A stretch of DNA of 64,000 nucleotides from Acidovorax delafieldii (GCF_007993815.1 NZ_VJWE01000019.1:124001-188000), one strand, 5' to 3'. Numbered from the stretch's first letter, positions 9,601 to 17,666 are shown. A program made the numbers and translations. The notes: generated by a model from the sequence alone, not told the origin.

Positions 9601-9803
9601 CCACGGGCGCTGGCGCCGAAACGCGCACCCAGATCGGCTGGGTGATTGTGGGCGGCATGTCGCTGGGCACGCTGCTCACCATTTTTGTGGTGCCCACCAT
9701 GTACACGCTGTTTGCCCGCAAGGCGGTGCCGGGGGCCAACACGGCGGTGGCAGTGGACGCGCCGGCCCACCCGCTGCACCCGCACGACTATGTGGCCAAG
9801 TAG
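6648..9803 (+). CDS. RND-family multidrug efflux permease (AcrB/MexB type)
   Basis: A 1051-residue inner-membrane proton/drug antiporter, usual length for HAE1-type RND pumps. It starts MQLAEISIRRPVFATVLSLL, the standard first transmembrane helix. The two repeated halves are visible, each with a large periplasmic loop and a cluster of helices. The proton-relay segment in TM4 reads LALVLAIGLVVDDAIVMLEN, with the two Asp residues expected. The second half has VSVPLSMIGALLAL, and GLITKHGILIVEFTNQLREEG just after. A short Gly/Arg-rich insert (AGAGRSGVRGALFQ, about residues 530-543) sits in the cytoplasmic linker between the halves. Substrates cannot be read from sequence. It is translated from the same mRNA as the adaptor and is followed by a possible hairpin terminator. 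Confidence 0.95.
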   Translation: MQLAEISIRRPVFATVLSLLVLLIGAVSFTRLSVREYPKIDEPVVTVSVRYAGASAEVIESQVTKPLEDSIAGIDAVDVITSISRAEQSQISVRFRLEKDADNAAAEVRDRTARVRNRLPLAVDEPVIAKVEADASPVLWLAFSSDTRSPLEINDLINRIVKPRLQTVTGVADVPIYGERKYAMRVWLDPERMAGYRLTTQDVEDAIRRNNLELPAGRIESQQREFSVTSQTDLKTPAQFSDIVIRTVNGFSVRVRDVARVEEGPASDRSRVRLNGRDAISVGVIRQATANPLELSKGVRAMIPLLKADLPPDIGIDIANDNSLFIDRSIKSVYSTIIEAVVLVALVIFVFLRTFRASIIPIITIPVSLVGSFALMSLAGFSINTLTLLALVLAIGLVVDDAIVMLENIYRHIEEGLDPFSAAIKGAREIGFAIVAMTLTLVAVYAPLAFTPGRTGRLFVEFALALAGAVVVSGFVALTLSPMMCSLLLKHNPNPNWFDRSMERWLTALSDAYGRLLRWIVTARWGGAGAGRSGVRGALFQARWIVLGVMALSGAALVLVFPSMRQELSPLEDRGTILASVTAPDGATLDYTNRYALELEKIGNTYPEFDRVFANIGNPTVAQGSVIYRTVDWEKRDRTTLALAKELQPKVAGLPGVNAFLITPPSLGQGFRSRPLTYVIQTSDSYENLSKVVAAFMAEIAQNPGIVSPDVDLRLNKPELRIEVNRERAADLGVSVEVVAKAIETMLGGRTVTRYKRDAEQYDVIVQTEARGRTTPENIDTIYVRGRNDAMIPLTSLVNVRESVSPRELNHFGQRRSATITANLSSDYSLGQAITFMNETAAKVLKPGYTTDLNDTSREFKNSQGALGVVFVLALVFIFLVLAAQFESFIDPLVIMVSVPLSMIGALLALKWSGGSLNVYSQIGLITLVGLITKHGILIVEFTNQLREEGMEMVDALVKASAQRLRPILMTTGAMVLGAIPLALATGAGAETRTQIGWVIVGGMSLGTLLTIFVVPTMYTLFARKAVPGANTAVAVDAPAHPLHPHDYVAK

Positions 9804-9861
9804 CCTTCAGTGGGAGTGCAAAGTGCACTGCCAAAACAGCCAAAGCAAAGCAAGAAAAGAA

Positions 9862-9889
9862 AGGGCCCGGTAGGGCCCTGCCTGCTTTC
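9862..9889. terminator. Possible terminator hairpin between RND pump and thioredoxin genes
   Basis: AGGGCCC (9862-9868) pairs with GGGCCCT (9873-9879) around the loop GGTA. A mixed pyrimidine tract (GCCTGCTTTCT) follows on the plus strand and an A/G-rich stretch precedes it, so it may act weakly in both directions between convergent genes. Confidence 0.5.
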
Positions 9890-9947
9890 TGTTATGCGGT
9901 GTCAGCGTGGGTAAGGTCTGGGTCCAGCGGGTTGCAGTGCAGGTGGC

Positions 9948-10274
9948 TTAGACCAGCACAGCCTGCACCGCGTCCTGCAATTCCTGGCCGCCTTGCGGGC
10001 GCACCAGGCGTGCCACCTCCTTGCCGTCCTTCATGAAGACCAGTGTCGGCCAGAGCTTCACGCCGAACGTGCGGCCCAGGCGCTGGCCAGGGCCGTCTTC
10101 CACCTTGACGTGGGCAATGTCCGCGCGGTCCTTCAGGGCGGCTTCGATCAGCGGCTGGGCGCGCTGGCAGTGGCCGCACCAGGGCGTGCCGAACTCGACC
10201 ACTGTGGCGCCGGGCAGGCGGTCCACATCGTCTCGGGATGGGGGTTGTGCAAGGTGTCGTGCGGCGTAGGGCAT
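9948..10274 (-). CDS. Thioredoxin-family protein
   Basis: A 108-residue single-domain thioredoxin-fold protein without signal peptide, so cytosolic. The redox motif is TPWCGHCQRA near residue 32 (CGHC, as in some protein disulfide isomerases, rather than the CGPC of housekeeping thioredoxin). The cis-proline loop is visible in LWPTLVFMKDGKEV. It is likely a disulfide reductase for an unknown partner. It is the last gene of the leftward molybdenum-cofactor set, 93 bases after moeA, and may or may not be co-transcribed with it. Confidence 0.85.
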   Translation of the reverse strand: MPYAARHLAQPPSRDDVDRLPGATVVEFGTPWCGHCQRAQPLIEAALKDRADIAHVKVEDGPGQRLGRTFGVKLWPTLVFMKDGKEVARLVRPQGGQELQDAVQAVLV

Positions 10275-10367
10275 GGCGTGATTCGTGGTCTGTGAACAGG
10301 GCGAGAGGCTGGTTTCAGGTTACCTTGGCGGTCGATGCCATGCGCCGGCTGGCGGCGCATTCCCGTG

Positions 10368-11723
10368 TCAGATCACGCCCTCAAACACCATCACGTCTAC
10401 CGCATCGCCCACCGCGACGTTGCCCTGGCCGTGGTGCAGCACGATGAGCCCGTTGGCCTGCACCATGGAGCTGAGCACGCCCGAGCCCTGGTTGCCGGTG
10501 GTGCGCACCTGCAGCGTGCCGTCGGCGGCGGTGGTGACCAGGCCGCGCTGGTATTCGGTGCGGCCGGGCTTCTTGCGCATGGGCTCGGTGCTGATGGCGC
10601 GTAGCAGCGGGGGCGCCGCGCGGGTGCACCCCATCATGCGCAGCAGGGCGGGGCGCACAAAGGCCAGAAAGGTCACCATCACCGCCACCGGGTTGCCGGG
10701 CAGCCCGAACAGCACGGCGCCACCGGTGGGTGTATTGATATCATTTTGATAGCTGTCAGCGCATGATGCACTAGCGCTTGAGGCCGAAATGGCTTGATTT
10801 TCTGCGTTGCCGATGCGTCCCACGGCCATGGGGCGGCCCGGGCGCATGGCGATGCGCCAGAAGGCCACGTCGCCCAGCTTTTTCATCATGGTGCGGGTGT
10901 GGTCGGCCTCGCCCACGCTCACGCCGCCGCTGGTGATGATGGCGTCGGCCTGCTGCGCTGCCTGGCGAAAGGCGGCTTCAAGCAGCGCGGGCTCGTCGCG
11001 CACCACGCCCAGGTCGATCACCTCGACCCCCATGCGCGTGAGCAGGCCGAACACGGTGTAGCGGTTGCTGTCGTACACGGCGCCTTCGCGCGGCGCCTCG
11101 CCCAGGCTCAGGATCTCGTCGCCGGTGGAGAAGTACGCTACCCGCAGCCTGCGATACACCGTGACGGTCGGCAGGCCCAGGCTGGCCACCAGGCCCAGGG
11201 CGGCAGGCGTCAGCAGCTCGCCACAGGCCAAGGCCACGCGGCCTTCCATGATGTCCTCGCCCTTGAAGCGGCGGTTATCACCGGCGCGCAGCACATCGGC
11301 GGCGATGGTGATGTGCCCGTCAGTAGCGGCGGTTGTGAACTCTTGCGGCACCACGGTGTCCAGCCCCGCGGGCATGATGGCGCCGGTCATGATCTTCACG
11401 CATTCGCCCGCCGCCACCGTGCCCGCCCACGCCTTGCCGGCCAGCGCGGTGCCCACCACGCGCAGCGTGAGCGGCTGCCCTGCCACCAGTTGCGCACCCG
11501 CAAAGGCGTAGCCGTCCATGGCCGAGTTGTCGTGGGGCGGCACGCTGACGGGGGAGATCACGTCCTGCGCCAGCACGCGGCCCAGCGCGCTGAACAGCGG
11601 CAGCACTTCGGTGGCGGTGACGGGCTCGATCAGCCGGTCCAGAAACTGGTTCACATCCGCAGCGCTCAGGGCCTGCGGGTCGTAGCCTTGCAGCTCGGCG
11701 GCAATCTGGGCAATGGTTTTCAT
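10368..11723 (-). CDS. moeA: Molybdopterin molybdenumtransferase
   Basis: A 451-residue enzyme that inserts molybdate into adenylylated molybdopterin in the cytosol, finishing the molybdenum cofactor. It starts MKTIAQIAAELQGYDPQALS; the family landmarks PPHDNSAMDGYAF, VKIMTGAIMP, SGGVSVGEADHT and FGLPGNPVAVMVTF are present. Between MAVGRIGN and the LFGLPGNP loop there is an extra segment of about 28 residues (around 303-330) containing AISASSASASCADSYQND. It is encoded by a copy of the interspersed repeat described in the findings, carried in frame. Typical MoeA proteins run directly from this strand into the GLPGNP loop. The start at 11723 was chosen because it is the family start; the stop of the upstream GNAT gene lies 19 bases before it. 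Confidence 0.93.
   Translation of the reverse strand: MKTIAQIAAELQGYDPQALSAADVNQFLDRLIEPVTATEVLPLFSALGRVLAQDVISPVSVPPHDNSAMDGYAFAGAQLVAGQPLTLRVVGTALAGKAWAGTVAAGECVKIMTGAIMPAGLDTVVPQEFTTAATDGHITIAADVLRAGDNRRFKGEDIMEGRVALACGELLTPAALGLVASLGLPTVTVYRRLRVAYFSTGDEILSLGEAPREGAVYDSNRYTVFGLLTRMGVEVIDLGVVRDEPALLEAAFRQAAQQADAIITSGGVSVGEADHTRTMMKKLGDVAFWRIAMRPGRPMAVGRIGNAENQAISASSASASCADSYQNDINTPTGGAVLFGLPGNPVAVMVTFLAFVRPALLRMMGCTRAAPPLLRAISTEPMRKKPGRTEYQRGLVTTAADGTLQVRTTGNQGSGVLSSMVQANGLIVLHHGQGNVAVGDAVDVMVFEGVI
10735..10801 (+). repeat. Interspersed repeat copy A, inside moeA
   Basis: Plus-strand order of blocks: GATATCATTTTGATAGCTG, then AGCGCATGATGCACTAGCGC, then TTGAGGCCGAAATGG and a T-rich end. This is the best-preserved copy and I use it with copy B to define the element. 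It is in the antisense direction relative to moeA and is translated as part of MoeA. Confidence 0.8.
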
Positions 11724-11742
11724 GAATGGGATTCGCTTGAAT

Positions 11743-12315
11743 TCAATGGGAGAGCAGCCGCACCATGTGCAGCTTGTCGTAGCCCACGCCATCCACCACG
11801 ATGGCGTTGGGCAGCAGGCCCCAGGCGCGGAACCCGGCTTGCTCGTACAGGCGCACCACGTGCGGGTTGGATGCGGTGACGGTAAGCACCAGTTGGGTCA
11901 GCCCCGGCACCTGGCGGGCAGCCTGCACGCAGGCCTTCACCAGCATCCGGCCAATGCCCCTGCGCTGCGCTGAAGGCGACACCATCATGCCCACCACCAC
12001 GGCGCAGTGGCGCTGCTTGGTGCGTTGTTCGCGCTCGCAACCCAGGCAGCCGAGCAGCTGGCCTGCAGCATCGAAGGCGCCCAGAAAGAACTGGCCGGAC
12101 TCCAGCGCGCCAAACCGCGCCACGTACTCGCTGGCATCGCGGCCCACGGAGGATTCGTAGTCCGAGGTGAAGGCATCCGGCGCCGTGCGCAGTGCCTCGT
12201 CGCGCAGGGCCTTGTAGGCCACCGCATCGGCGGCGACCAGGGGGCGGATGTGTACCGCGCCAGCATCCGCTGGTACCACTCGGTCCACTGCGTCCACGGG
12301 AGGGCGATGGTTCAT
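11743..12315 (-). CDS. GNAT-family N-acetyltransferase
   Basis: A 190-residue acetyl-CoA-dependent acyltransferase. The region after VHIRPLVAADAVAYKALRDE is the usual first strand and helix; motif A, the pyrophosphate-binding loop, is VSPSAQRRGIGRMLV near residue 128; LVLTVTASNPHVVRLYEQAG is the N-acetyltransferase motif B end with the typical 'N..A..LYE..GF' signature. The acetyl acceptor is unknown. It lies between mobA (16 bases before) and moeA (19 bases after) in what looks like one leftward transcript, but no GNAT step is known in molybdenum-cofactor synthesis, so the link is only positional. The ATG at 12315 is preceded by a GC-rich stretch without a strong ribosome binding site. Confidence 0.85.
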   Translation of the reverse strand: MNHRPPVDAVDRVVPADAGAVHIRPLVAADAVAYKALRDEALRTAPDAFTSDYESSVGRDASEYVARFGALESGQFFLGAFDAAGQLLGCLGCEREQRTKQRHCAVVVGMMVSPSAQRRGIGRMLVKACVQAARQVPGLTQLVLTVTASNPHVVRLYEQAGFRAWGLLPNAIVVDGVGYDKLHMVRLLSH

Positions 12316-12331
12316 GGGGTCGGTGGGCAGC

Positions 12332-12970
12332 TCAGGCCTGGGGCGCGCTGCTGCTTTCCAGCGCGTGCAGCTCGGCCAGCGTGTTGGCGTTGAAGAAGGC
12401 CTGGGGGTCGTCGCCCGGCTGGTCGAACGGCACGATGGCGCAGCGGTGCTGGCCCGTCCACGCGTCGATCTTGCGGCCCCCGGCCTGGGTGAAGGCGACC
12501 AGGCTTTCCAGCAGGTCCACGCGCAGCAGGCAGAACACCGGCTGCGGGCGCACGGTGATCTGGCCCTTGCCGTCGTCTTCCGGGGCTGCGGCCATGGCAA
12601 TGTCGGCGCCCTCGGCGTCTGCCGCTGCCGCCAGGCGCTGGGCGAGGTCCAGCGGAAACAGCGGCGTGTCGCAGGGCACTGTCAGCAGCCAGGGGGTTTC
12701 GCAGCGCTCCAGCCCGGTCAGAAAGCCTGCCAGGGGCCCGGCGTAGTCGCTCAGCACGTCCGGCCACACCGGCGTGCCAAAGGCCTCGTAGGCCGCCAGA
12801 TTGCGGTTGGCATTGACCATGGTGGCGCCGGTCTGCATCTGTAGCCGCATGAGCGTGTGCAAGGCCAGCGGCAGGCCGCGAAAGTTTTGCAGGCCTTTGT
12901 CCACCCCGCCCATGCGGGAGCCGCGGCCCCCTGCGAGGACCAGGCCGGTGATGTCTTGCTGATTGATCAA
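12332..12970 (-). CDS. mobA: Molybdenum cofactor guanylyltransferase
   Basis: About 212 residues. MobA couples GTP to molybdopterin to give the bis-MGD or MGD form of the cofactor used by the DMSO reductase family. The nucleotidyltransferase signature is [18 protein letters not shown], followed by [13 protein letters not shown] and [19 protein letters not shown], which holds the metal-binding Asp. I place the start at a TTG (12970) preceded by AGGA with six bases spacing, giving [15 protein letters not shown] as in family members; an ATG at 13021 would add 17 residues of unfamiliar sequence. The next gene upstream is moaA, 78 bases away. Start uncertain, identity not. Confidence 0.9.
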   Translation of the reverse strand: MINQQDITGLVLAGGRGSRMGGVDKGLQNFRGLPLALHTLMRLQMQTGATMVNANRNLAAYEAFGTPVWPDVLSDYAGPLAGFLTGLERCETPWLLTVPCDTPLFPLDLAQRLAAAADAEGADIAMAAAPEDDGKGQITVRPQPVFCLLRVDLLESLVAFTQAGGRKIDAWTGQHRCAIVPFDQPGDDPQAFFNANTLAELHALESSSAPQA

Positions 12971-13048
12971 TTGAAATCCTGTGGGCAATGGGTAGTTTGC
13001 TAGAAAGACGGCGCTGCCCATAAGCACAACGCTTTTTCTACAGAGCTG

Positions 13049-14185
13049 CTAGCCCCCGATGTAGCTCATCTCAACGCGGCGCGCCCCCTGGCTGGTGTCG
13101 GCGGGCAGGCTGCTGCGCAACTCGGAGTAGCGGTCGTTCCGCTGCTGCCAGATGGGGGCGATGGCCGCGGCAATCTCTGCATCGCTCGCGCCCCCGCGTA
13201 GCAGGCTGCGCAGGTCGTAGCCCTGGCTGGCAAACAGGCACAGGTAGAGCTTGCCTTCGGTGGACAGGCGTGCGCGGTTGCAGTCGTGGCAGAAGGCCTG
13301 GGTCACGCTGCTGATCACTCCGACCTCACCCAGTGCGGGGTCGTGCCGGCCCTGGGCATCGGCATAGCCCCAGCGCTCGGCGGTTTCGCCGGGGCTGCTC
13401 GGGTCCAGCTGCACCAGCGGCAGTTCGGCGCGCAGGCGCTCGATGAGTTCGGCAGAGGGCAGCACCTCGTCCATGCGCCAGCCGTTGGTGGCGCCCACGT
13501 CCATGTATTCGATGAAGCGCAGCGTGGTGCCGGTGCCCCGAAAGTGCCGCGCCATGGGCAATATCTCGTGGTCGTTGGTGCCGCGCTTGACCACCATGTT
13601 GACCTTGATGTGCGACAGGCCCACCGCATGCGCGGCCTCGATGCCGGCCAGCACATCGGCCACCGGAAAGTCCACATCGTTCATGCGGCGAAAGATGGTG
13701 TCGTCCAGGCCGTCCAGGCTCACCGTCACGCGGTTCAGGCCCGCGTCCTTCAGGGCCTGGGCCTTGCGCGCGAGCAGTGATCCGTTGGTGGTGAGGGTGA
13801 GGTCGGGCGCCAGGCCGTCCACGGTGCGCAGCTGGGCCAGTTGTGCCACCAGGTCTTCGAGGTTCTTGCGCAGCAGGGGCTCGCCGCCCGTCAGGCGGAT
13901 CTTGCGCACGCCATGCGCCAGAAAAAGCCGCGCCAGCCGAGTGATCTCCTCAAAGCTCAGGAGCGCCCCGTGCGGCAGGTAGGGGTAGTCCTTGTCGAAC
14001 ACTTCCTTGGGCATGCAGTAGTTGCAGCGGAAGTTGCAGCGGTCCGTCACGCTGATGCGCAGGTCGCGCAGCGGGCGGCCTCGGGCATCGGTGAGCAGCC
14101 CTGTGGGGCTGACCAGCTGGGCTGGCACTGTGGCCGCCAGCGAGGCCAGGCGTTCATCGACCAGCGGAATCACGCGTTCAGACAT
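13049..14185 (-). CDS. moaA: GTP 3',8-cyclase (radical SAM)
   Basis: A 378-residue radical SAM enzyme that converts GTP to 3',8-cyclo-7,8-dihydro-GTP, the first step of molybdopterin synthesis. The N-terminal cluster motif is [12 protein letters not shown] (CxxxCxxC) near residue 50; the C-terminal cluster that binds GTP is [19 protein letters not shown]. The GGEPLL and SLDGLDD SAM-binding segments are also present. It ends in YIGG, the flexible double-glycine tail needed for activity in this family. The N-terminus is about 35 residues longer than in the shortest homologues, which is common in this order. The companion genes moaC, moaD, moaE and moaB are not in the window. Confidence 0.96.
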   Translation of the reverse strand: MSERVIPLVDERLASLAATVPAQLVSPTGLLTDARGRPLRDLRISVTDRCNFRCNYCMPKEVFDKDYPYLPHGALLSFEEITRLARLFLAHGVRKIRLTGGEPLLRKNLEDLVAQLAQLRTVDGLAPDLTLTTNGSLLARKAQALKDAGLNRVTVSLDGLDDTIFRRMNDVDFPVADVLAGIEAAHAVGLSHIKVNMVVKRGTNDHEILPMARHFRGTGTTLRFIEYMDVGATNGWRMDEVLPSAELIERLRAELPLVQLDPSSPGETAERWGYADAQGRHDPALGEVGVISSVTQAFCHDCNRARLSTEGKLYLCLFASQGYDLRSLLRGGASDAEIAAAIAPIWQQRNDRYSELRSSLPADTSQGARRVEMSYIGG

Positions 14186-14232
14186 GGGTGGGCTCGTTCA
14201 GCAGGGCGGGAGGGCACATGGCCCGCATTTTC

Positions 14233-14652
14233 TCACTCCAGCCAGCGCACGTTCTGCAGGATCTCGTCGAAGAAGCTGCGCAGCATCAAGGTGCTCATGC
14301 TGAAAGGGTCGAAATCCGGGGTGCTGGAGTATTTGAGGAACAGCTGCCGGTTGGCGTCCACCGAGCCCAGAAGCCCCATGGACCAGCTGGTGAAGCGGCG
14401 GTGCGGGATCTCGCCAAAGTCCAGCACGGCCGTGTCCTTGTGGCGGGTGTCCTTGAGCAGGCGGTGGTACAGCGCGTTGACCGCAGCGCGGTCGCCTTCG
14501 AGCTGCTGCAGAAAGATGCCGTTGTTCAGGCACAGCGCGCCGGTGATGCCCGCACGGGCATTGTTGCGCTGCGAGGCGCTCAAGATGTCCTTGATGTCTG
14601 CGGGGCCGAGCACGCGGGAGGTGCGGCTAGCATAGGTCAGTTGTATCAACAT
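14233..14652 (-). CDS. BLUF-domain blue-light sensor protein
   Basis: A 139-residue single-domain protein. BLUF domains bind FAD and sense blue light through a Tyr-Gln hydrogen-bond switch. The expected residues are all visible: Tyr in MLIQLTYASR (about 7), Asn in QRNNARAGITGAL (about 31-32), Gln in GIFLQQLEGD (about 49-50) and the Trp/Met pair in FTSWSMGLLG. About 40 C-terminal residues (SMSTLMLRSFFDEILQNVRW) form the usual capping helices. There is no output domain, so it must act by protein contact. AGGAG lies seven bases before the ATG at 14652. It is 47 bases upstream of moaA on the same strand, so it could head the molybdenum-cofactor transcript. Confidence 0.92.
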   Translation of the reverse strand: MLIQLTYASRTSRVLGPADIKDILSASQRNNARAGITGALCLNNGIFLQQLEGDRAAVNALYHRLLKDTRHKDTAVLDFGEIPHRRFTSWSMGLLGSVDANRQLFLKYSSTPDFDPFSMSTLMLRSFFDEILQNVRWLE

Positions 14653-14842
14653 GTTCGTCTCCTGAGCGGCGCAGTGTGTCAGGTTTGGCGGGGGGGTGTG
14701 GGCCCTGCTGCGAATGACCTTGAAGCCGGATTTGTTGCTGCAGCGCAAACGATTGCGGGGGATGGCGGGGCGCTTTGATCTGGCGCAGGGCATGGGAATG
14801 CTGCGTCGCAACAATGCGGGCATCCGATTTCAAGGGGTTCCC

Positions 14843-15706
14843 ATGCCAGCTCGCGAGGTATTGAACAGGTTCTCCGCCGACGCCATGCCCTGCCAGCGCC
14901 GTGTGGCGGTTCAGTGGGTGGCGGCAGGCATCCTGCTGCCCACCTGGGCGAGTGTGGCCGTTGGGGCCCAGGCACAGATGGGGTTGTCCGGCGCCATCAA
15001 CTATGCGGGCTGGTTCCGTGCGTTGTCGCAACGCATGGCCAAGGCCTATTGCCAGCAGTACCTGCAGGTGTTGCCCGGCGCAGCGGTGGACGTGATGGGG
15101 CTGGCCCGCAAGATGGCGCAGTCGGGCAGCAACGAGCTGGCCCGGGGCACGCAGACCGGGCGCTGGCCCGCCGATGTGGGGCGCCAGCTGGAAGATGTGC
15201 AAAAGCAGTTTGCGCTGCTCAACCAGCTGACTGCAGTGCCGGCCACCCAGACCGCCCTGGTCGTTGCGGCCTCCGAGCAGGCTGACCGCACGCTGCTGAT
15301 TGCCCAGGCTGTGACCGAGTCCATCGAGAAGATGGCGCAGGCGCCCAGCGCCCGCCTGGTCAACCTGGCGGGCCGCCAGCGCATGCTGTCGCAGCGCCTG
15401 GCCAAAAACTACTTCTTGAGTGCTGCCAAGGTGGAGTCGAAGGTGGTGCACGCGCAGCTGGCGGCCGATGCGGCCGACTTCCGGCAGGCGCTGCAGACGC
15501 TCAAGGCGGCCCCCGTGTCCACGCCTGCCATCCGCAGCGAGCTGGAGCTGGCCGACTCGCAATGGCTGTTCTTCGACGCGGCCTTGCGCCGCCCGGCCGA
15601 TGACGCTGGGCTCAACGCGGTGGCAACGACCAGCGAACGCCTGCTGGGTGTGATGGACAAGCTCACCGGCCTGTACGAGGCTGCCCTGCGCGAGGTGCTG
15701 GGCTGA
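14843..15706 (+). CDS. Exported protein with NarX/PilJ-type sensor domains
   Basis: A 287-residue protein. A basic N-terminus and hydrophobic stretch (VAVQWVAAGILLPTWASVAV, ending AQA) give a signal peptide, so it is periplasmic or membrane-tethered. Two copies of the type IV pili methyl-accepting / NarX-like helical sensor domain are seen: INYAGWFRALSQRMAKAYCQ near residue 53 and VNLAGRQRMLSQRLAKNYFL near residue 176. In NarX this P-box helix binds nitrate; here the 'AG.QRMLSQR' core is kept, especially in the second copy. No kinase or MCP output follows, so it may be a stand-alone binding protein. The ATG at 14843 has AAGGGG five bases upstream. It is divergent from the BLUF gene. Confidence 0.8.
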   Translation: MPAREVLNRFSADAMPCQRRVAVQWVAAGILLPTWASVAVGAQAQMGLSGAINYAGWFRALSQRMAKAYCQQYLQVLPGAAVDVMGLARKMAQSGSNELARGTQTGRWPADVGRQLEDVQKQFALLNQLTAVPATQTALVVAASEQADRTLLIAQAVTESIEKMAQAPSARLVNLAGRQRMLSQRLAKNYFLSAAKVESKVVHAQLAADAADFRQALQTLKAAPVSTPAIRSELELADSQWLFFDAALRRPADDAGLNAVATTSERLLGVMDKLTGLYEAALREVLG

Positions 15707-15734
15707 TCGGCTCCGCGCAGTTCGGCCCATCGGG

Positions 15735-16418
15735 TCACCGGCCATTGCAGGCAGCGGGCTGCGTAAAGTCCGCCAAGCGGCAATCGCGCCCCACCAACAC
15801 CAGTCGCGTGTCCAGCGCGTCAAAAAATCCCGGCGGCGGGGGCATTTGCAACTGCTGCACACGCTTGTTTGCATCGATGCGCACGGCGGCCAGCTCATAG
15901 TCGCGCGCCAGGGCCATCCACAGTCCGTGCGCGCCGGCGGACTGGCGTGCCCCCGTCATGAGACAACGGCCCGAGTCCAGCCACCAGCGGTAGATGGCCG
16001 TGGCAATGCCCATGCGCCGGTAACCGTGCGCCACCTTGGTGTGGGGTGCGCGCAGGTGGCGGTCGGTGCGCCGGTCCACCTCCACCAGCCGGTTGAACAC
16101 GGTGTAGGCCACGATGCGGTTGCGCAGCGGGTCGATGGCATACACAAAATATTCGCCGTCGGCCTCGCGCAGGCGAAACACCAGCCCGCGCAGGTGCAGG
16201 GGCAGCGGCCGCATGGCGTCGCGCGTGCGGTGGTTGGTGCGGATGCGGTCGTACAGTGCATCGAACTCGCGCTGGATGTCGCGGCCCGACAGGTCCACGT
16301 CGATGCGCAGCTCGGTCAGCCACTGGGCCCAGCGGCCCCGCAGGCTTGGGCTGGCCTGTGCCTTGGTGGTGGCGATGGCAGGGCCCGGCAGGTGCAGGCA
16401 AAAGGTGCTGGCCGTCAT
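15735..16418 (-). CDS. GNAT-like acyltransferase
   Basis: A 227-residue cytosolic protein. The central segment has the acyl-CoA-binding signature HGYRRMGIATAIYRWW (R-x-x-G-x-A) near residue 135, preceded by strands containing EYFVYAIDPLRNRIVAYTVF and followed by RIDANKRVQQL, a pattern of GNAT N-acyltransferases. The substrate is unknown. Its ATG at 16418 overlaps the stop codon of the bactofilin-like gene in ATGA, so the two are translationally coupled and likely work together, perhaps on the cell surface or the polymer itself; that is inference. The first 40 residues show no family match that I recognise. Confidence 0.7.
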   Translation of the reverse strand: MTASTFCLHLPGPAIATTKAQASPSLRGRWAQWLTELRIDVDLSGRDIQREFDALYDRIRTNHRTRDAMRPLPLHLRGLVFRLREADGEYFVYAIDPLRNRIVAYTVFNRLVEVDRRTDRHLRAPHTKVAHGYRRMGIATAIYRWWLDSGRCLMTGARQSAGAHGLWMALARDYELAAVRIDANKRVQQLQMPPPPGFFDALDTRLVLVGRDCRLADFTQPAACNGR

Positions 16419-17416
16419 GGCGTGCTCTCTGTGCCGCCCGCCCAGCAGCCGCTCAGCAGGCGCGCGGGGTGTTCGCGGGCGCTGACCTGGGCGCTGTGGG
16501 GCCAGTCGGGCAAGGGCACATCCAGGCCTGCATACACGCCGTAGGCCTCGCCTGCGGCAATCGTGTCGCCCGCCCAGAGGCTTTCGCCCGCGCGGATGGC
16601 GCCACCGGCGTGGATATGCCCACCAGCCCGCACCCCCCAGCCCACCTGCAGGTGGCCCTTGCAGTCCACGTCGCCCATCACCCACAGGCCCCGGGCTGCC
16701 TGCAGGGCCGCGTCGGCTTGCAGGTGGCCGCCCACCTTGATGCCGCCTTCGCAGCCCAGGTCGCCCGCCACGCGCAAATCCTGGGCTACCCGGCAGTGGC
16801 CGCCGATCTGGGCGGCGGCGCCGCAGTCCAGCTCTCCGCCCACGCGCAGGCTGCCCGTGCATTGCAGCCGCTGCGCCACGGTCAGCGACCAGCCCGCGCG
16901 CACATCGCCCTGCAGCCGTGCGCTGCCCTCGCAGCGCACCGCGCCCGCCACGCGCAGGTCTTCGCCCACGCGCAGCGCACCGCCCACCCGCAGGCCGCCC
17001 AGCACGCTCAGGCTGCGGCCCGTGCGCAGCACCCCCTCCACATCGGCATGGCCCCGGCAGCGCACGCTGCCGGCAAACACCAGCGCGTCGGCCTCCAGGT
17101 GGTCCACCTCCAGCACATCGTTGGTGGGGCCGAACTGGTCCAGCATCCAGCACGCGTCCTCCACGCGGCCCTCGCGCACCAGGTCGTCCAGCAACGCCTG
17201 GTAGTTGCTGGCGCCCTCCTGGCGGCGCAGGTACCAGCGGTAGCCGTCGGCGCAGGGCTGCTTGGCACGGATGAACTGGCGGGTGATGTCGGCGGTGGCG
17301 GCCGCGTGGGCTACGGCCTGATCGACAGAACCCTCGCGCGTGAGCGCAGAGGCTGCGAGTGGGTGCGCGGGCGCGCACGGGGCGAGCGAAATCTCGCCCG
17401 AAGGGAACGGGGGCAT
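16415..17416 (-). CDS. Bactofilin-like polymer-forming protein
   Basis: A 333-residue protein. From about residue 85 to 300 it is built of short repeats with a period near 17-18 residues such as GGLRVGGALRVGEDLRVAG and GGHCRVAQDLRVAGDLGCEG, the right-handed beta-helix pattern of bactofilin and related polymer-forming cytoskeletal domains. Before it, residues 40-85 form a helical region (YRWYLRRQEGASNYQALLDD) not usual in bactofilins. Cysteines recur in the repeats (VRCRG, VRCEG, LDCGA, DLGCEG, VDCKG). It may form a scaffold at the membrane. AGGAG lies six bases before the ATG at 17416. A near-consensus sigma-70 promoter lies about 250 bases upstream. It overlaps the next gene, a GNAT-like acyltransferase, by four bases. 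Confidence 0.75.
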   Translation of the reverse strand: MPPFPSGEISLAPCAPAHPLAASALTREGSVDQAVAHAAATADITRQFIRAKQPCADGYRWYLRRQEGASNYQALLDDLVREGRVEDACWMLDQFGPTNDVLEVDHLEADALVFAGSVRCRGHADVEGVLRTGRSLSVLGGLRVGGALRVGEDLRVAGAVRCEGSARLQGDVRAGWSLTVAQRLQCTGSLRVGGELDCGAAAQIGGHCRVAQDLRVAGDLGCEGGIKVGGHLQADAALQAARGLWVMGDVDCKGHLQVGWGVRAGGHIHAGGAIRAGESLWAGDTIAAGEAYGVYAGLDVPLPDWPHSAQVSAREHPARLLSGCWAGGTESTP

Positions 17417-17666
17417 GGACACTCCTGACGTCCGCGCCCCGGCCGTGGCCAAGGCGCAAGCTGGCGCTGGGCGTGGGGCCCGGCGACAGGAGGTGCGCGA
17501 AAAGAATGCGGAGGGGAGGGGTTGTCGCCGGGCTCAGGAATCTGCAGCGAGGGTGCAGAGAGCGCGGTCACCGGCCTGGAGCGTGGCCTGCGAGCGCGCG
17601 CCACGGCGCAGCGGCGCCGTAGCGCTGGCGGCTGTGGTGTGGTGCTGGCTCGCAAACATCGACGGC

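Noticed and set aside
6699..9785. Open frame of about 1000 codons on the strand opposite the RND pump
   Set aside because: It is a shadow of high GC codon bias. It has no recognisable domain, is His/Gly/Gln/Arg-rich, and overlaps an intact well-conserved pump gene.
12975..13045. Possible further repeat copy upstream of mobA
   Set aside because: TTTGCTAG and GGCGCT-N-AACGCT are only faintly similar; not enough to include it.
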